NCBI GenBank assembly: GCA_002151545.1
Contig: CP021237.1
Span: 124,001 to 188,000, forward strand
From: Sphingobacteriaceae bacterium GW460-11-11-14-LB5
Lineage (GTDB): Bacteria > Bacteroidota > Bacteroidia > Sphingobacteriales > Sphingobacteriaceae
DNA: 64,000 nt
Direction: 5' to 3'
Made by a program: the position numbers and the translations under genes. The notes under the pieces are model-generated. The model ran no database searches. It saw only the letters and a list, made by a program, of their open reading frames with translations, and was not told the origin of the DNA. Positions 44,601 through 53,889 of the stretch are shown piece by piece; the stretch's first letter is position 1; every line of letters begins with the position of its first letter.

Positions 44601-44699
44601 GTTACATTATCAGCTTATAATAGGGTAGATCCTGAGGTTTACGGAAATGGTTATCCGCTGCAAAGAGTGGTTAACGCTGGTTTAAATGTGAAATTTTAA
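41640..44699 (+). CDS. SusC-like TonB-dependent outer-membrane receptor 1
   Basis: 1019 residues with signal peptide (~1-26). A carboxypeptidase-regulatory-like domain (~45-115: VTGTVTDNFGNPLFGVKVSIKETGTSVSTDKNGKYKISA) precedes the plug (~130-240: NALSGRLAGLYTLQSSGRPG, ITVRGNVPLVLVNGVPRDYP) and a large 22-strand barrel ending RVVNAGLNVKF. It imports oligosaccharides through the outer membrane with its SusD lid, powered by TonB. It is the first gene after the divergent regulator and pairs with the SusD gene 86 bases downstream. Confidence 0.95.
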   Translation: MRKTYFKQLMLFSLTVYAVCPGVANANTIRVKSHVKGKIGFTKNHRLEVTGTVTDNFGNPLFGVKVSIKETGTSVSTDKNGKYKISAVEGDVLVFTLNGYLVKEVEANQALLNVSLGESQKRQATTPVLYGEQSVTTNLQSTSTVYNSDLIKVPVAGINNALSGRLAGLYTLQSSGRPGADGTSITVRGNVPLVLVNGVPRDYPSIDPEEIESVTILKDGLSTVMLGQQSSNSVVMITTRKGEVGKQRISLTAQAGLQSAIKLPQPLGAFDYATLYNEALANDGKAPRYTAADLNAWATGSDPVFHPDVDWYGTILKPNTVFSRYNLNTYGGGNSTRYFLDVDYLNQSGILKQDDQNTYSTNTDYKRYLVRTNIDIDITPTTLLNLNLFGRIQNGNQPGGAGANTAIFTTGTTLSNFGGNNIFAQLAATPNNAYPVFNPNGSLAGSSDYQTNLWAATTRSGYFYNSTRDVSADISLRKTLDNVTKGLWLKALASFNTSVSENIIRTKQYAVYKLASTNPDVYQKFGVDGQQINLSTNSGQSRNLFVDFSAGLDKTYGNHSINALLKYNSQSAQTANQIPMIFSNLSGRLDYNYKEKYLAEVALSYSGLNRYEEGNRFGFFYGFGLGWNIAKEDFLKDTKWLNALKVRANYAYTGNANAGYFAYKQYYVTGGTYNYGTTPTAIAGTTEGTLANLNITWEKANQYNFGIDASLFNNKLSIAADYFNNENFDLVQTRGRSSALLGTSYPAENIGINRYSGVEFDLKYSNNIGNFNYYIAPNVFSLQKIIQYQDEIDRPYPWMVRTGQREDQTFGYIADGLFQNQAEINSSAKIQGYSPVPGDIKYKDLNNDGIINELDIQSLKNNNPIWFYGLNLGFSYKGFDFSALLQGVQNRYVYVSGSTEWAFQNNGLGQAFEQNLGRWTPATAGTATQPRLTIGSNPNNEAVSSYWLHDGSYVRLKNVELGYTLPKLLTSKLKLASIRFFVNAVNAVTLSAYNRVDPEVYGNGYPLQRVVNAGLNVKF

Positions 44700-44785
44700 T
44701 GCTGGGTTGATATGAAAGTTCACGGCGTTCAGGGGAATTCTGAATCATGAGCATTTCATCACCATTAAAAACAAATTAGAAACAG

Positions 44786-46468
44786 ATGAAAATTAAGATA
44801 AAAGAAATAGTTGGTGTTTTAGCCATTACCATCATTGGTTTTACGGCATGTAAAAAGCCACTATACGAAACAGAGCCAACCAGTCAGGATATTACTTACG
44901 TTTTCGATAAAACAGACTCGCTGGGCATACAGGCCAAAACATTTTTAGCAGATATTTATTCTTATCTGCCAAATGGATACAATAGAATAGGCAATGATGT
45001 ATTAGATGCAGCTTCTGATGATGCCATTAGTTCATCGCCAGCAAGCACCATCGAGTATTTTGTTAACGGCCGTATTTCTGCCGTGGCTACTGTAGATAAC
45101 TCGTGGGACAATAATTACAAAACCATTAGAAGGGCCAATATATTCCTGGCCAATATTGATGTGGTGCCATTAAATCAAAAAGGATTAAAAGTGTTCTGGA
45201 AATCGGAAGCCAGAATACTTAGAGCAATTGCTTATTTCGAACTGATTAAACGTTTTGGTGGTGTACCATTATTGGGTGATAAGGTTTTAGGCCTAGATGA
45301 TAATATTCAATTGCCCAGAAATACTTACGCTGAATGTGTAAAATATGTGGTTGATGAATGTGATGCTTTAAAGGCTATCGCCAGACCCGATAACACGCTG
45401 GCTGCTGACGAAGATTATGGAAGGGTAACCCAGGGCGTTGCACTTGCCTTAAAAGCACGAATTTTATTATACGATGCCAGTCCATTAAACAATCCAACTA
45501 ACGATTTAACCAAATGGGCTGCGGCAGCACAGGCGGCTAAAGATGTAATGAACCTGAATATATTTTCATTAACTGCCGCTTATACTTCGGTTTTTAACAC
45601 ACGTAAAAATAGTGAGGTTATTCTTGCCTACCAGCGAGCAGTAACTTTCGATCTCGAAACCAGGAATGCACCTGTCGGATATACGGCTACCAATGCATCG
45701 GGTTCTGGTTACACCAGCCCTACGCAAGAACTGGTTGATGCTTTTGATATGGCTAATGGTAGAGCGATAAGTGATCCGGCATCAGGATATAATGCCGCAG
45801 ATCCTTACACAGGCAGAGATCCAAGGTTTTACAGAACTATTTTTCACAACAACGCAAAATGGTTAAATAGAATAATCCAAACCTATGATGGAGGTTTAGA
45901 CAGACCTGGAAGTGCGGTAAACGTGCAAACCCGGACCGGTTATTACATGCGTAAATTTTTGAACGAAACTTTTGAAAGTGCTTCGGTTTACAGCAATCAA
46001 ACACACAATTTCCCGATTTTCAGGTATGCCGAAATTCTGCTCAATTATGCCGAGGCCATGAACGAAGCTGCAGATAATGCCGTAAACAGAACTGAAGCTT
46101 TTAACCAGTTAAAAGCTTTAAGGTTAAGGGCGGGTATTGCGATAGGCAGCACAGCAGGATATCAACATGGATTAAAAACCACTATGACCCAGGCCGAAAT
46201 GAGAGAGGCGATCAGACATGAACGTAGGGTGGAAATGGCTTTCGAAGAGCAGCGTTTTTGGGATATACGCAGATGGAAAATAGCCGGAACCGTATTGAAT
46301 GGCACTTTGCATGGCATGCAGATTATCAAAAATGCAAATGGCACATTCTCTTATACTCAAACAAATGCGCTCAATGTGTCGTTCGATGCCGCTAAGATGT
46401 ATCGTTATCCAATTGCAGCCAGCGAGGTGAACAAGAACAGAAACTTAACACAAAACCCAGGCTGGTAA
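44786..46468 (+). CDS. SusD/RagB-like surface glycan-binding lipoprotein 1
   Basis: 560 residues. The lipobox is in IIGFTACKKPLYE, with the lipid-modified Cys near residue 22. The N-terminal SusD-like part and the C-terminal RagB/SusD domain are recognisable from ILRAIAYFELIKRFGGVPLLGDKVL, FPIFRYAEILLNYAEAMNEA, LRLRAGI and ERRVEMAFEEQRFWDIRRWK. It forms the lid of SusC 1 and helps capture glycan at the cell surface. The product ends PGW like its paralogue at 49718. Confidence 0.95.
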   Translation: MKIKIKEIVGVLAITIIGFTACKKPLYETEPTSQDITYVFDKTDSLGIQAKTFLADIYSYLPNGYNRIGNDVLDAASDDAISSSPASTIEYFVNGRISAVATVDNSWDNNYKTIRRANIFLANIDVVPLNQKGLKVFWKSEARILRAIAYFELIKRFGGVPLLGDKVLGLDDNIQLPRNTYAECVKYVVDECDALKAIARPDNTLAADEDYGRVTQGVALALKARILLYDASPLNNPTNDLTKWAAAAQAAKDVMNLNIFSLTAAYTSVFNTRKNSEVILAYQRAVTFDLETRNAPVGYTATNASGSGYTSPTQELVDAFDMANGRAISDPASGYNAADPYTGRDPRFYRTIFHNNAKWLNRIIQTYDGGLDRPGSAVNVQTRTGYYMRKFLNETFESASVYSNQTHNFPIFRYAEILLNYAEAMNEAADNAVNRTEAFNQLKALRLRAGIAIGSTAGYQHGLKTTMTQAEMREAIRHERRVEMAFEEQRFWDIRRWKIAGTVLNGTLHGMQIIKNANGTFSYTQTNALNVSFDAAKMYRYPIAASEVNKNRNLTQNPGW

Positions 46469-46509
46469 TTGGAGATTCTAAAAATTGTTAAATGATAACC
46501 ATACCTATT

Positions 46510-49500
46510 ATGCAAAAAATATTATATAAATTATTAATCCTTTTTACCCTTTTGCCCGGCATTTCTTTGGCGCAAACGGTTATTAGAGGAACTGTAGTCG
46601 ACAATTCGGGGCCCTTACCTGGTGCTACAATTGTAGAAAAGGGCTTAACCAATAATGGAGCCGTAAGTGATGGTGAAGGTAAATTTCAATTTACTTTAAA
46701 AGGCACCTCAAAAACCCTTATTGTTAAATCAATCGGTTACTTAACCCAGGAGGTTAATGTTGCTGGAAAAACAGTAGTATCCATCAATTTAAAGGCCGAT
46801 ACTAAGGGCCTGGATGAAGTGTTGGTTGTTGGTTTTGGTAAGCAAAAGAAAATTACCAATACCGGGGCTATCAGTTCGATTTCGGCATCAGAGATTAAAC
46901 AGAATCCAAGTGCAAGTATCCAGAATACCCTCGCAGGGCGATTACCCGGTTTTACTTCACAACAAAGAAGTGGCCAACCTGGAGCAGACGGGGCAGCTTT
47001 CTTTATCCGTGGCGTAAGTACTTATGCCGGTAGTACCTCTCCTTTAATTATTGTTGATGATGTGGAATATGATTATAACCAGGTTTCCGATATCGATCCC
47101 AATGAAGTAGAAACTGTTTCCATTTTAAAAGATGCCTCCACCACTGCTGTTTATGGAATTAAAGGTGCGAATGGCGTATTGGTGATCACCACTAAAAGAG
47201 GATTAGCCGGTAAACCACGAATTAATCTAAAGTCGGAGGCAGGTTATCAGATGGATGTAAATACTCCTGAATTCTTAAATTCTTATGAGGCTAAATTATT
47301 AAACAATGAGGCACTCAGAAATTCGGGCGATTTAACCAATAAAGCTTATGCTACAGACGCCGATTTGGCTGCTTACCGAGATCATACCGATCCTTATGGA
47401 CATCCTGATATTGATTGGTGGAAAACCATTTTTAAACCAGGTGCTATGATTACCAGGCAGAACCTCGATTTTCAGGGTGGTACAGAAAGTGTAAAATACT
47501 TTGTATCGGCAGGTTATTTATGGCAGAATGGTAATGTAAGGGATTTTAGTTCAGATAACGGTGTAAATAGTAATTTCTATTACAAACGTTATAATTTTAG
47601 ATCGAACTTAGATATTCAGGCAACCAAAACCTTAAGTATCCGCTTAGATTTAACCGGACGTTTCGGCGAAACCAACCAGCCTTTTAATTCACAACAGGGC
47701 AATGCCTATTATGCAAACGGAAATGGTATTGTTGGCGAAATTTACAGTGGTGGTTATTTACCACCCTGGGCTTTCCCGGTTACCAACCCAAATGGCTCGT
47801 ACCCATACAACCCTTTGTTAACCAATGCAAATACCAGTATTATTGGCCGTTTGGCAGAGTCAGGCTATTCGAGAACTTTTGATAATGACCTGAATATTGT
47901 TTCGAGCGCCAGTCAGAAGTTAGATTTTATTACACCTGGTTTGGCGGCTAAAGTATTACTATCATATGCAAGTGCCCAAAGTTATAGCGTAAGTGCAAGT
48001 AGGACCGCATTACCTTATTACTTATATAATTCGGCTACGGGGCTTTACCTGCCATTAAATGCTACGCAGTACCGTACTCCGCCATTTGCAGCAGGATACA
48101 GCAATACCAGTATTTTCCGTACCTTAAGTACACAATCATCTTTAAATTACGATCGCAATTTTGGCGACCACCGTGTATATGGTTTGATATTGTATAACGA
48201 TAACCGTGTAATTAATTCCACTACTACAGGTGATGCCAATCAAGGTCCAGGAGTGCCAACAGTAATTACAGGAACAACGCTTAGGGGTGGTTACGATTAC
48301 AAAAACAAATATCTGATTGAATTTAACGCCGCCTACAATGGTACCGACCGTTTTACAGGTTCGAAAACCAAAGGTTGGTTCCCTGCTGCATCGATAGGCT
48401 GGAATATTTCTGAAGAGAAATTTTTCTCGGATAATATCAAGTTTATAGATTTATTTAAAATCAGAGCATCATATGGTATGGTGGGATCGGATGATATTGG
48501 TGGGGCGAAAAAATTCCTTCAGCTATATACTTTAGGAACGGGTTCTTACAATTTTGGTACATCACCTACCTCATATAACGGCATTACCGAGGGTAGTTTA
48601 GGAAACCTGGATGTAACCTGGGAGAAAGAAAAGAAACTTGATGTGGGTATTGACCTGAACATGTTTAAAGGTAAGCTAAAAATTACTGCCGATTATTTCA
48701 ACAACGACAGGTACGATATTTTAACCACCAGACAAAGTGTTCCCTTTACCATTGGGGTAGGTTTACCACCGGTTAACCTGGGTAAAGTAAATAACAGAGG
48801 TTTTGACGGAGAGGTAAGCTACAACGAAAAAATTAACGATTTCTCGGCAGGGGTTAGGTTAACCTTTTCTTATGCCAAGAATAAAATCCTGTATCAAGAT
48901 GAAGCACAGCCTGCTTATCCCTGGTTAGCGGCTACAGGCAACCCAATTGGTCAGTATTTTGGATGGCACTTTTTAGGCTTTTATACTGCAGCAGAAATCG
49001 CCGATCCTAATGTGGCCAAACCAACAACAGCAGTCGGTCCAGGTGATATGAAATATCAGGATTTGAATGGGGATAAAATTATTGATGATACCGATAAAGG
49101 GGTAATTGGCAAACCAAACCTGCCAAACACTACCTATGGGGCAAACTTTAATTTCGGGTATAAAAACTTTTATCTGAATGTATTTTTCCAGGGTTCATAT
49201 GGTTATAGTACCCGTTTCCACTCGGAGACTATTACTCCTGGAAACTCGAACTATCAGCCGATACATTTGCAACGCTGGACACCAGAAACAGCTGCTACAG
49301 CTATCTTTCCACGATTGGGTGGTAATGCGGTAACCAATTTTCCAAACGCAACCAACAATTTCTCTGATTTTTGGACGAGAGACAATTATTATGTGCGTTT
49401 AAAAACGGCAGAAATCAGCTACCTGTTTCCAAATGCATTGGCTAAAAAACTACGCCTTTCTGCAATAAGGCTATATGCCAATGGTAACAACCTGCTTACC

Positions 49501-49620
49501 TGGACCAACGTAACCGACCTTTACCAGGTAGATCCTGAAAATGGAAACAGTACCACAACGGTAATCAGTGTTTATCCAACCCAGCGTATTTATAATCTTG
49601 GATTAAATGTTACATTTTAA
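46510..49620 (+). CDS. SusC-like TonB-dependent outer-membrane receptor 2
   Basis: 1036 residues from ATG 46510 (a start at 46492 adds MITIPI before the signal peptide MQKILYKLLILFTLLPGISLAQ). The regulatory-like domain (~25-100), the SusC signature segment VLVVGFGKQKKITNTGAISS with NTLAGRLPGFTSQQRSGQPG in the plug, and VYGIKGANGVLVITTKRG are typical of SusC; the barrel ends YNLGLNVTF. Unlike receptor 1 it keeps the canonical DEVLVVGFG linker. It is a second complete uptake channel in the same locus, perhaps for a different size or form of the same glycan. Confidence 0.95.
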   Translation: MQKILYKLLILFTLLPGISLAQTVIRGTVVDNSGPLPGATIVEKGLTNNGAVSDGEGKFQFTLKGTSKTLIVKSIGYLTQEVNVAGKTVVSINLKADTKGLDEVLVVGFGKQKKITNTGAISSISASEIKQNPSASIQNTLAGRLPGFTSQQRSGQPGADGAAFFIRGVSTYAGSTSPLIIVDDVEYDYNQVSDIDPNEVETVSILKDASTTAVYGIKGANGVLVITTKRGLAGKPRINLKSEAGYQMDVNTPEFLNSYEAKLLNNEALRNSGDLTNKAYATDADLAAYRDHTDPYGHPDIDWWKTIFKPGAMITRQNLDFQGGTESVKYFVSAGYLWQNGNVRDFSSDNGVNSNFYYKRYNFRSNLDIQATKTLSIRLDLTGRFGETNQPFNSQQGNAYYANGNGIVGEIYSGGYLPPWAFPVTNPNGSYPYNPLLTNANTSIIGRLAESGYSRTFDNDLNIVSSASQKLDFITPGLAAKVLLSYASAQSYSVSASRTALPYYLYNSATGLYLPLNATQYRTPPFAAGYSNTSIFRTLSTQSSLNYDRNFGDHRVYGLILYNDNRVINSTTTGDANQGPGVPTVITGTTLRGGYDYKNKYLIEFNAAYNGTDRFTGSKTKGWFPAASIGWNISEEKFFSDNIKFIDLFKIRASYGMVGSDDIGGAKKFLQLYTLGTGSYNFGTSPTSYNGITEGSLGNLDVTWEKEKKLDVGIDLNMFKGKLKITADYFNNDRYDILTTRQSVPFTIGVGLPPVNLGKVNNRGFDGEVSYNEKINDFSAGVRLTFSYAKNKILYQDEAQPAYPWLAATGNPIGQYFGWHFLGFYTAAEIADPNVAKPTTAVGPGDMKYQDLNGDKIIDDTDKGVIGKPNLPNTTYGANFNFGYKNFYLNVFFQGSYGYSTRFHSETITPGNSNYQPIHLQRWTPETAATAIFPRLGGNAVTNFPNATNNFSDFWTRDNYYVRLKTAEISYLFPNALAKKLRLSAIRLYANGNNLLTWTNVTDLYQVDPENGNSTTTVISVYPTQRIYNLGLNVTF

Positions 49621-49638
49621 TTAAATGATCATGAAACC

Positions 49639-49683
49639 ATCATGGGCATGCTGTTTAAAAATAGTGATGAATATGCCCATGAT
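49639..49683 (+). repeat. 11-bp inverted repeat between susC 2 and susD 2
   Basis: ATCATGGGCAT and ATGCCCATGAT pair perfectly around a 23-nt loop. No T tract follows, so rather than terminate it may stabilise or mark a processing point in the mRNA between the two genes. Confidence 0.5.
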
Positions 49684-49717
49684 AGCTTCATCAACTAGAA
49701 AATAAATCATTATACAG

Positions 49718-51469
49718 ATGAAAAAGAAAATTTCCATCATAGCCTTATTTGCGCTTATCATCATCAGCTATTCCTGTAAAAAAGGAGGCTTATTGGATGA
49801 GAGTACTTTAACTACCTTAAACGAAGAAACTACCTTTGCCGACAGTATAAATACCCAGGCGTTTTTAACGCGCATCTATCAGCAGGTTGGCTTTCAATAT
49901 GATATTCAGTACCTTGATGCCGGTGGGCATTCGGGTGCGGCTGATGAAGGTGTTGCGGGCCGTTACAACGGTACCCAAAATTCAGCAGTGGTTATTGCCT
50001 TTGGTCTGGTGTCTAAAAGCTCAACCAATAGCGATTTTACCGGTATGTGGTCGGTTCCTTATCAAAATATCAGAAGGGTAAATGTACTTCTGCAGAATAT
50101 TGGTGGTGCACCATTAAGTGCAGCAACCAAAAAAGGCATGATTGCCGAAGCCAGGTATTTAAGAGCCTGGTATTATTTCCTGTTGATCAGGGCTTTTGGA
50201 GGTGTACCATTACTGGGTGATAAGGTTTATGATATTACCGAGGATTTTAACTTGAAAAGATCAACCTACCAGGAGTGTGTAAATTATATCGTTTCAGAAT
50301 GCGACGCGGCAAAAGCAGATTTACCGACCAATGTAACCATTGTAACCTCTCAGCCCCAAAATTATGGTCGTATTACCCAGGGAACCTGCATGGGTTTAAA
50401 ATCGCGTGTTTTACTATATGCCGCAAGTCCTTTATTTAACGGTGGTCAACTTGCTACGGGAGGTGAAGTGCGTGAGCTAACAGGTTATGCTGCTTACGAT
50501 AAAGAACGCTGGAAAAAGGCTGCCGATGCTGCATTGGATATTATCAATACCGGTAACTATTCTTTATATGTAGATAATGGTGCGGCAAGCGGTACAACCA
50601 ACAGAAACGGATATGGCTTTTATAAGGTTTTTCAGATGCGGGTAAACAGCGAATACCTGTTTGCGGCAATGAGGGGTGCACAACGTGAGTTTGAAACTTT
50701 TTTACTGCCACAGAGCAGATCTGGTGGTTATGCCTTTACGGTAAGCCAGCAAACAGTAGATAAGTTTCCGATGATTAATGGTAAAGCCATTAATGAAGCA
50801 GGTTCTTTATACGATCCGGCCAATCCTTACGCCAACCGTGATCCCCGTTTTGCCAATTCTGTCATTTATAACGGAGCACCCTGGATTTTAAGCGGTAATA
50901 ATGCTGCTCCGGTAAATACTTATGTAGGTTCTGGCACAACAGACGCTGTAAGTGGGCCGCTTGGATTTAATACGGGTTACTTTCCACGTAAATATCTGTT
51001 AGAAAATTCTACAGGGAATGGAGAGCGGTGCTGGGGGCTAATCCGATATGCAGAAATTTTATTGAATTATGCTGAAGCCCTTAACGAGTATAGTGGACCA
51101 GTAGCAGAAGTGTACGCCCAGCTAAGGAAAATAAGAGAGCGTGCTGGTATTACTGCAGGTACAGATGGTAATTATGGAATTAAGGCCGATGCTACACAAG
51201 ATGAAATGCGCACCATTATACAAAAAGAACGCGATGTAGAATTGTTTATGGAAGAACACCGTATGTGGGATGCCAGAAGATGGAAAACAGCTGCGGTTGA
51301 TTTTGAAAAACCAATACGTGGCGTTAAGATTACCAAAACAGGCAATACTTATAGCTACGAATATGTAGATGTGCGTGAACATCATTTTCCAGCCAACTAT
51401 GGTTTATTCCCGATGTTGGCTTCAGAAATCGCAAAAAATACCGCATTGATCCAAAATCCAGGCTGGTAA
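49718..51469 (+). CDS. SusD/RagB-like surface glycan-binding lipoprotein 2
   Basis: 583 residues. The lipobox is in ALIIISYSCKKGG, Cys near residue 20. Family marks are AEARYLRAWYYFLLIRAFGGVPLLGDKVYD, CWGLIRYAEILLNYAEALNEY, LRKIRERAGI and KERDVELFMEEHRMWDARRWK. It partners SusC 2 at the cell surface. A hairpin with a T tract follows 57 bases later, so part of the transcripts may stop here before the enzyme genes. Confidence 0.95.
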   Translation: MKKKISIIALFALIIISYSCKKGGLLDESTLTTLNEETTFADSINTQAFLTRIYQQVGFQYDIQYLDAGGHSGAADEGVAGRYNGTQNSAVVIAFGLVSKSSTNSDFTGMWSVPYQNIRRVNVLLQNIGGAPLSAATKKGMIAEARYLRAWYYFLLIRAFGGVPLLGDKVYDITEDFNLKRSTYQECVNYIVSECDAAKADLPTNVTIVTSQPQNYGRITQGTCMGLKSRVLLYAASPLFNGGQLATGGEVRELTGYAAYDKERWKKAADAALDIINTGNYSLYVDNGAASGTTNRNGYGFYKVFQMRVNSEYLFAAMRGAQREFETFLLPQSRSGGYAFTVSQQTVDKFPMINGKAINEAGSLYDPANPYANRDPRFANSVIYNGAPWILSGNNAAPVNTYVGSGTTDAVSGPLGFNTGYFPRKYLLENSTGNGERCWGLIRYAEILLNYAEALNEYSGPVAEVYAQLRKIRERAGITAGTDGNYGIKADATQDEMRTIIQKERDVELFMEEHRMWDARRWKTAAVDFEKPIRGVKITKTGNTYSYEYVDVREHHFPANYGLFPMLASEIAKNTALIQNPGW

Positions 51470-51525
51470 AAAATATGAAACATCAGTTCAGTCTGATAAA
51501 AAATGGTTAGTATCGTTAGTTTGGG

Positions 51526-51555
51526 GCCACCTTGCCTGGCTTGGTGGCTTTTTTA
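51526..51555 (+). terminator. Terminator-like hairpin inside the utilisation locus
   Basis: GCCACC, an 11-nt loop, and GGTGGC are followed by TTTTTTAAA. It lies between susD 2 and the first enzyme gene, so it can lower read-through and keep surface proteins above enzymes. The stem is only 6 bp, so partial termination is more likely than complete. Confidence 0.6.
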
Positions 51556-51594
51556 AATGTTAAAATTTATTATTGAAGCGAAAATTAAATAGAA

Positions 51595-53889
51595 ATGCCG
51601 TTTAACAAATTAAGATACACCCGTAGCTTACTGAAAGCATACCTCTCTGTATCCTTGCTGATATTGCCTTTCATTACCTGTGTGGCGCAAATACCAGCTA
51701 ATGAGGTAAACTGGCCTGTTTTTATGGCCAGGCAAAACTTAAAATGGGATCATCTTGGTAAAGATTATTACAGTGGTATTATTCTGGGTAACGGGTTGCT
51801 CGGTACCAATATTTATAAAGAAAACGACAGTCTAATCCGTTTCGATATTGGCAGGAGTGATGTGGTCGATCACCGCGAAAAACTGATGCCTGCCGCAGGT
51901 AAATTGTATACGCAATCGCGTCTGCCCATCGGTTATTTTACGCTTAAAACTGAAGGTAAAATAACAGGTGCCAAAATTGAGCTCGATATTTACAATGCCG
52001 AAGCCAAAGGCAGCATATCTACAACGCAGGGAACAATCTCCTTTACGGCCTTTGTTGCAGTCAATCAAAATGTAATTAGTATTTCGGTTAATGCCACGCA
52101 GCAAGAAAAAGTTTCAGCCTGGAAATGGAACCCGGGTAAAAGTATCAGCCCGAGATACCTGCAAGGCTACCCGACAGATAAACCTGCAAACTATCCCGAA
52201 AACCCGCCTGTAAAAATTTCGACTGAAAACGGTTATACTTTTTGTAATCAACCCTTATTCAATAATGGTGGTTATACCACAGCTTATCAAATTAGTGGTC
52301 ATGCCAGTGCTGGTAAACTGCTGGTGAGTGTGGGCTACGATGGATATAATAATCTTGATGAAACTCAAGAAGCCTTAACTAACCTTAAAAACTTTAATTC
52401 CGGTAAGGAAGCTATTGTAGCACACCGCAATTGGTGGCATCGCTATTATCAGCAGAGTTTTGTTGCCCTGCCCGATAAACGCATGGAAAATTTTTATTGG
52501 ATACAGCTTTATAAACTCGCTTCGATAACCCGTGCAGATAAACCCATAGCCGACTTAATGGGTCCCTGGACAAGTGCTACACCCTGGCCAGCCATCTGGT
52601 GGAATTTAAATACCCAGCTTACTTATTCGCCAATTTTTACGGCCAATCATTTAGAATTAGGCGAATCGTTGTTTAAGGCCTTAAATGTTCATCAGCAAAA
52701 CTTAATCAACAATGTTCCGGCGCAATGGCGTAATGATGCTGCTGCCATAGGAAGGAGCTCTTCTTACGATCTGGTCAGCCCAATTACGGAAGCAGAGATT
52801 AACAAAGGGACTTTTGAGCCTGCAAACCTCACCTGGATGTTATATTATTATTACCAGTATTATGTCTATAATAAAGATGAGCAGACCCTCCGCACTAAAA
52901 TTTATCCTTTATTAAAAAGATCGGCAAATTTTTTAATTCATCAGCTTAAGCAAGATGAAAAGGGGATTTATCATTTTCCAATGTCTCATTCTCCGGAATA
53001 CAAAAATGCAGAAGATGCAAATTATACCTTATCGAGTTTAAGCTGGGCTTTGCAAACTTTAATTAAGGTAAATAAAGCACAGCAGTTAAAAGATGCCGAC
53101 GCCGATAAATGGAACTTGATATTGAAAAACCTGGCACCATTTCCCGTTGGAGATACCGGGTTTTTGATTGGTAAAGACGTGCCGTTAAACAGCTCGCACA
53201 GGCATTATTCACACTTACTGATGATTTACCCATATAATCTGGTGAATTGGGAGCAGCCAGAAAATAAGGAACTGATCAGCTTATCTTTAAAAAACTGGCT
53301 TTCTTATAAAATTGCGCTTGCTGGATTTTCTTTTAGCGGTGCGGCCTCCATTTATGCCGGTATGGGAAATGGCGATATGGCTTACCAGTGGTTAAATGAA
53401 CTGTTCGATCGTTTTATGCAGGTCAATACCCTGTACCGCGAATCAGGGCCGGTTATCGAAACACCATTGGCTGCAGCAACATCGGTGCAGGAAATGCTGA
53501 TCCAAAGCTGGGGAGATAAAATCAGGATTTTCCCGGCCATTCCATCCAGCTGGAAAAATGTGTCGTTTAAGCAGCTTAGGGCAGAAGGTGCTTTTTTGGT
53601 CAGCGCAGATATGCAAAATGGCGAGACAAAAAACATTAAAATAAACAGTTTAAAGGGAGGGAGCTTAACATTAGTGAGCAACATGGGTAAATTCTCCATC
53701 CGGTCGAATAAGCGGAGTAAAGTAGGTTATCAGCTCTTTAAAGAAGGCGAAAGAATCAAAATTGAAATTAAAAAAACCATAATTGGAGAAACCATACAGC
53801 TGGTTTCTGCTAGCTTTGAAGAAAAACAAGCGCCAGATTTTCCTTATAGTCAATATCAAAACTGGTTCTGGGGCTTAAATAAAAAATAA
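51595..53889 (+). CDS. Glycoside hydrolase family 95-like protein
   Basis: 764 residues with a signal (~1-32, SVSLLILPFITCVAQ). The N-terminal beta domain (~35-260) starts with a GIILGNGLLGTNIYKE motif. The (alpha/alpha)6 barrel (~280-620) holds LTWMLYYYYQYYVYNKDEQTLR, the GH95-style HRHYSHLLMIYP, and a late block ETPLAAATSVQEMLIQSWGDKIRIFPAIPSSWKNVSFKQLRAEGAFLV typical of the family's C-terminal part. GH95 enzymes are mostly alpha-1,2-L-fucosidases or L-galactosidases. Its place in a uronic-acid locus suggests another terminal sugar, possibly fucose or galactose, or a new activity. Stop and next start overlap by one base. Confidence 0.75.
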   Translation: MPFNKLRYTRSLLKAYLSVSLLILPFITCVAQIPANEVNWPVFMARQNLKWDHLGKDYYSGIILGNGLLGTNIYKENDSLIRFDIGRSDVVDHREKLMPAAGKLYTQSRLPIGYFTLKTEGKITGAKIELDIYNAEAKGSISTTQGTISFTAFVAVNQNVISISVNATQQEKVSAWKWNPGKSISPRYLQGYPTDKPANYPENPPVKISTENGYTFCNQPLFNNGGYTTAYQISGHASAGKLLVSVGYDGYNNLDETQEALTNLKNFNSGKEAIVAHRNWWHRYYQQSFVALPDKRMENFYWIQLYKLASITRADKPIADLMGPWTSATPWPAIWWNLNTQLTYSPIFTANHLELGESLFKALNVHQQNLINNVPAQWRNDAAAIGRSSSYDLVSPITEAEINKGTFEPANLTWMLYYYYQYYVYNKDEQTLRTKIYPLLKRSANFLIHQLKQDEKGIYHFPMSHSPEYKNAEDANYTLSSLSWALQTLIKVNKAQQLKDADADKWNLILKNLAPFPVGDTGFLIGKDVPLNSSHRHYSHLLMIYPYNLVNWEQPENKELISLSLKNWLSYKIALAGFSFSGAASIYAGMGNGDMAYQWLNELFDRFMQVNTLYRESGPVIETPLAAATSVQEMLIQSWGDKIRIFPAIPSSWKNVSFKQLRAEGAFLVSADMQNGETKNIKINSLKGGSLTLVSNMGKFSIRSNKRSKVGYQLFKEGERIKIEIKKTIIGETIQLVSASFEEKQAPDFPYSQYQNWFWGLNKK

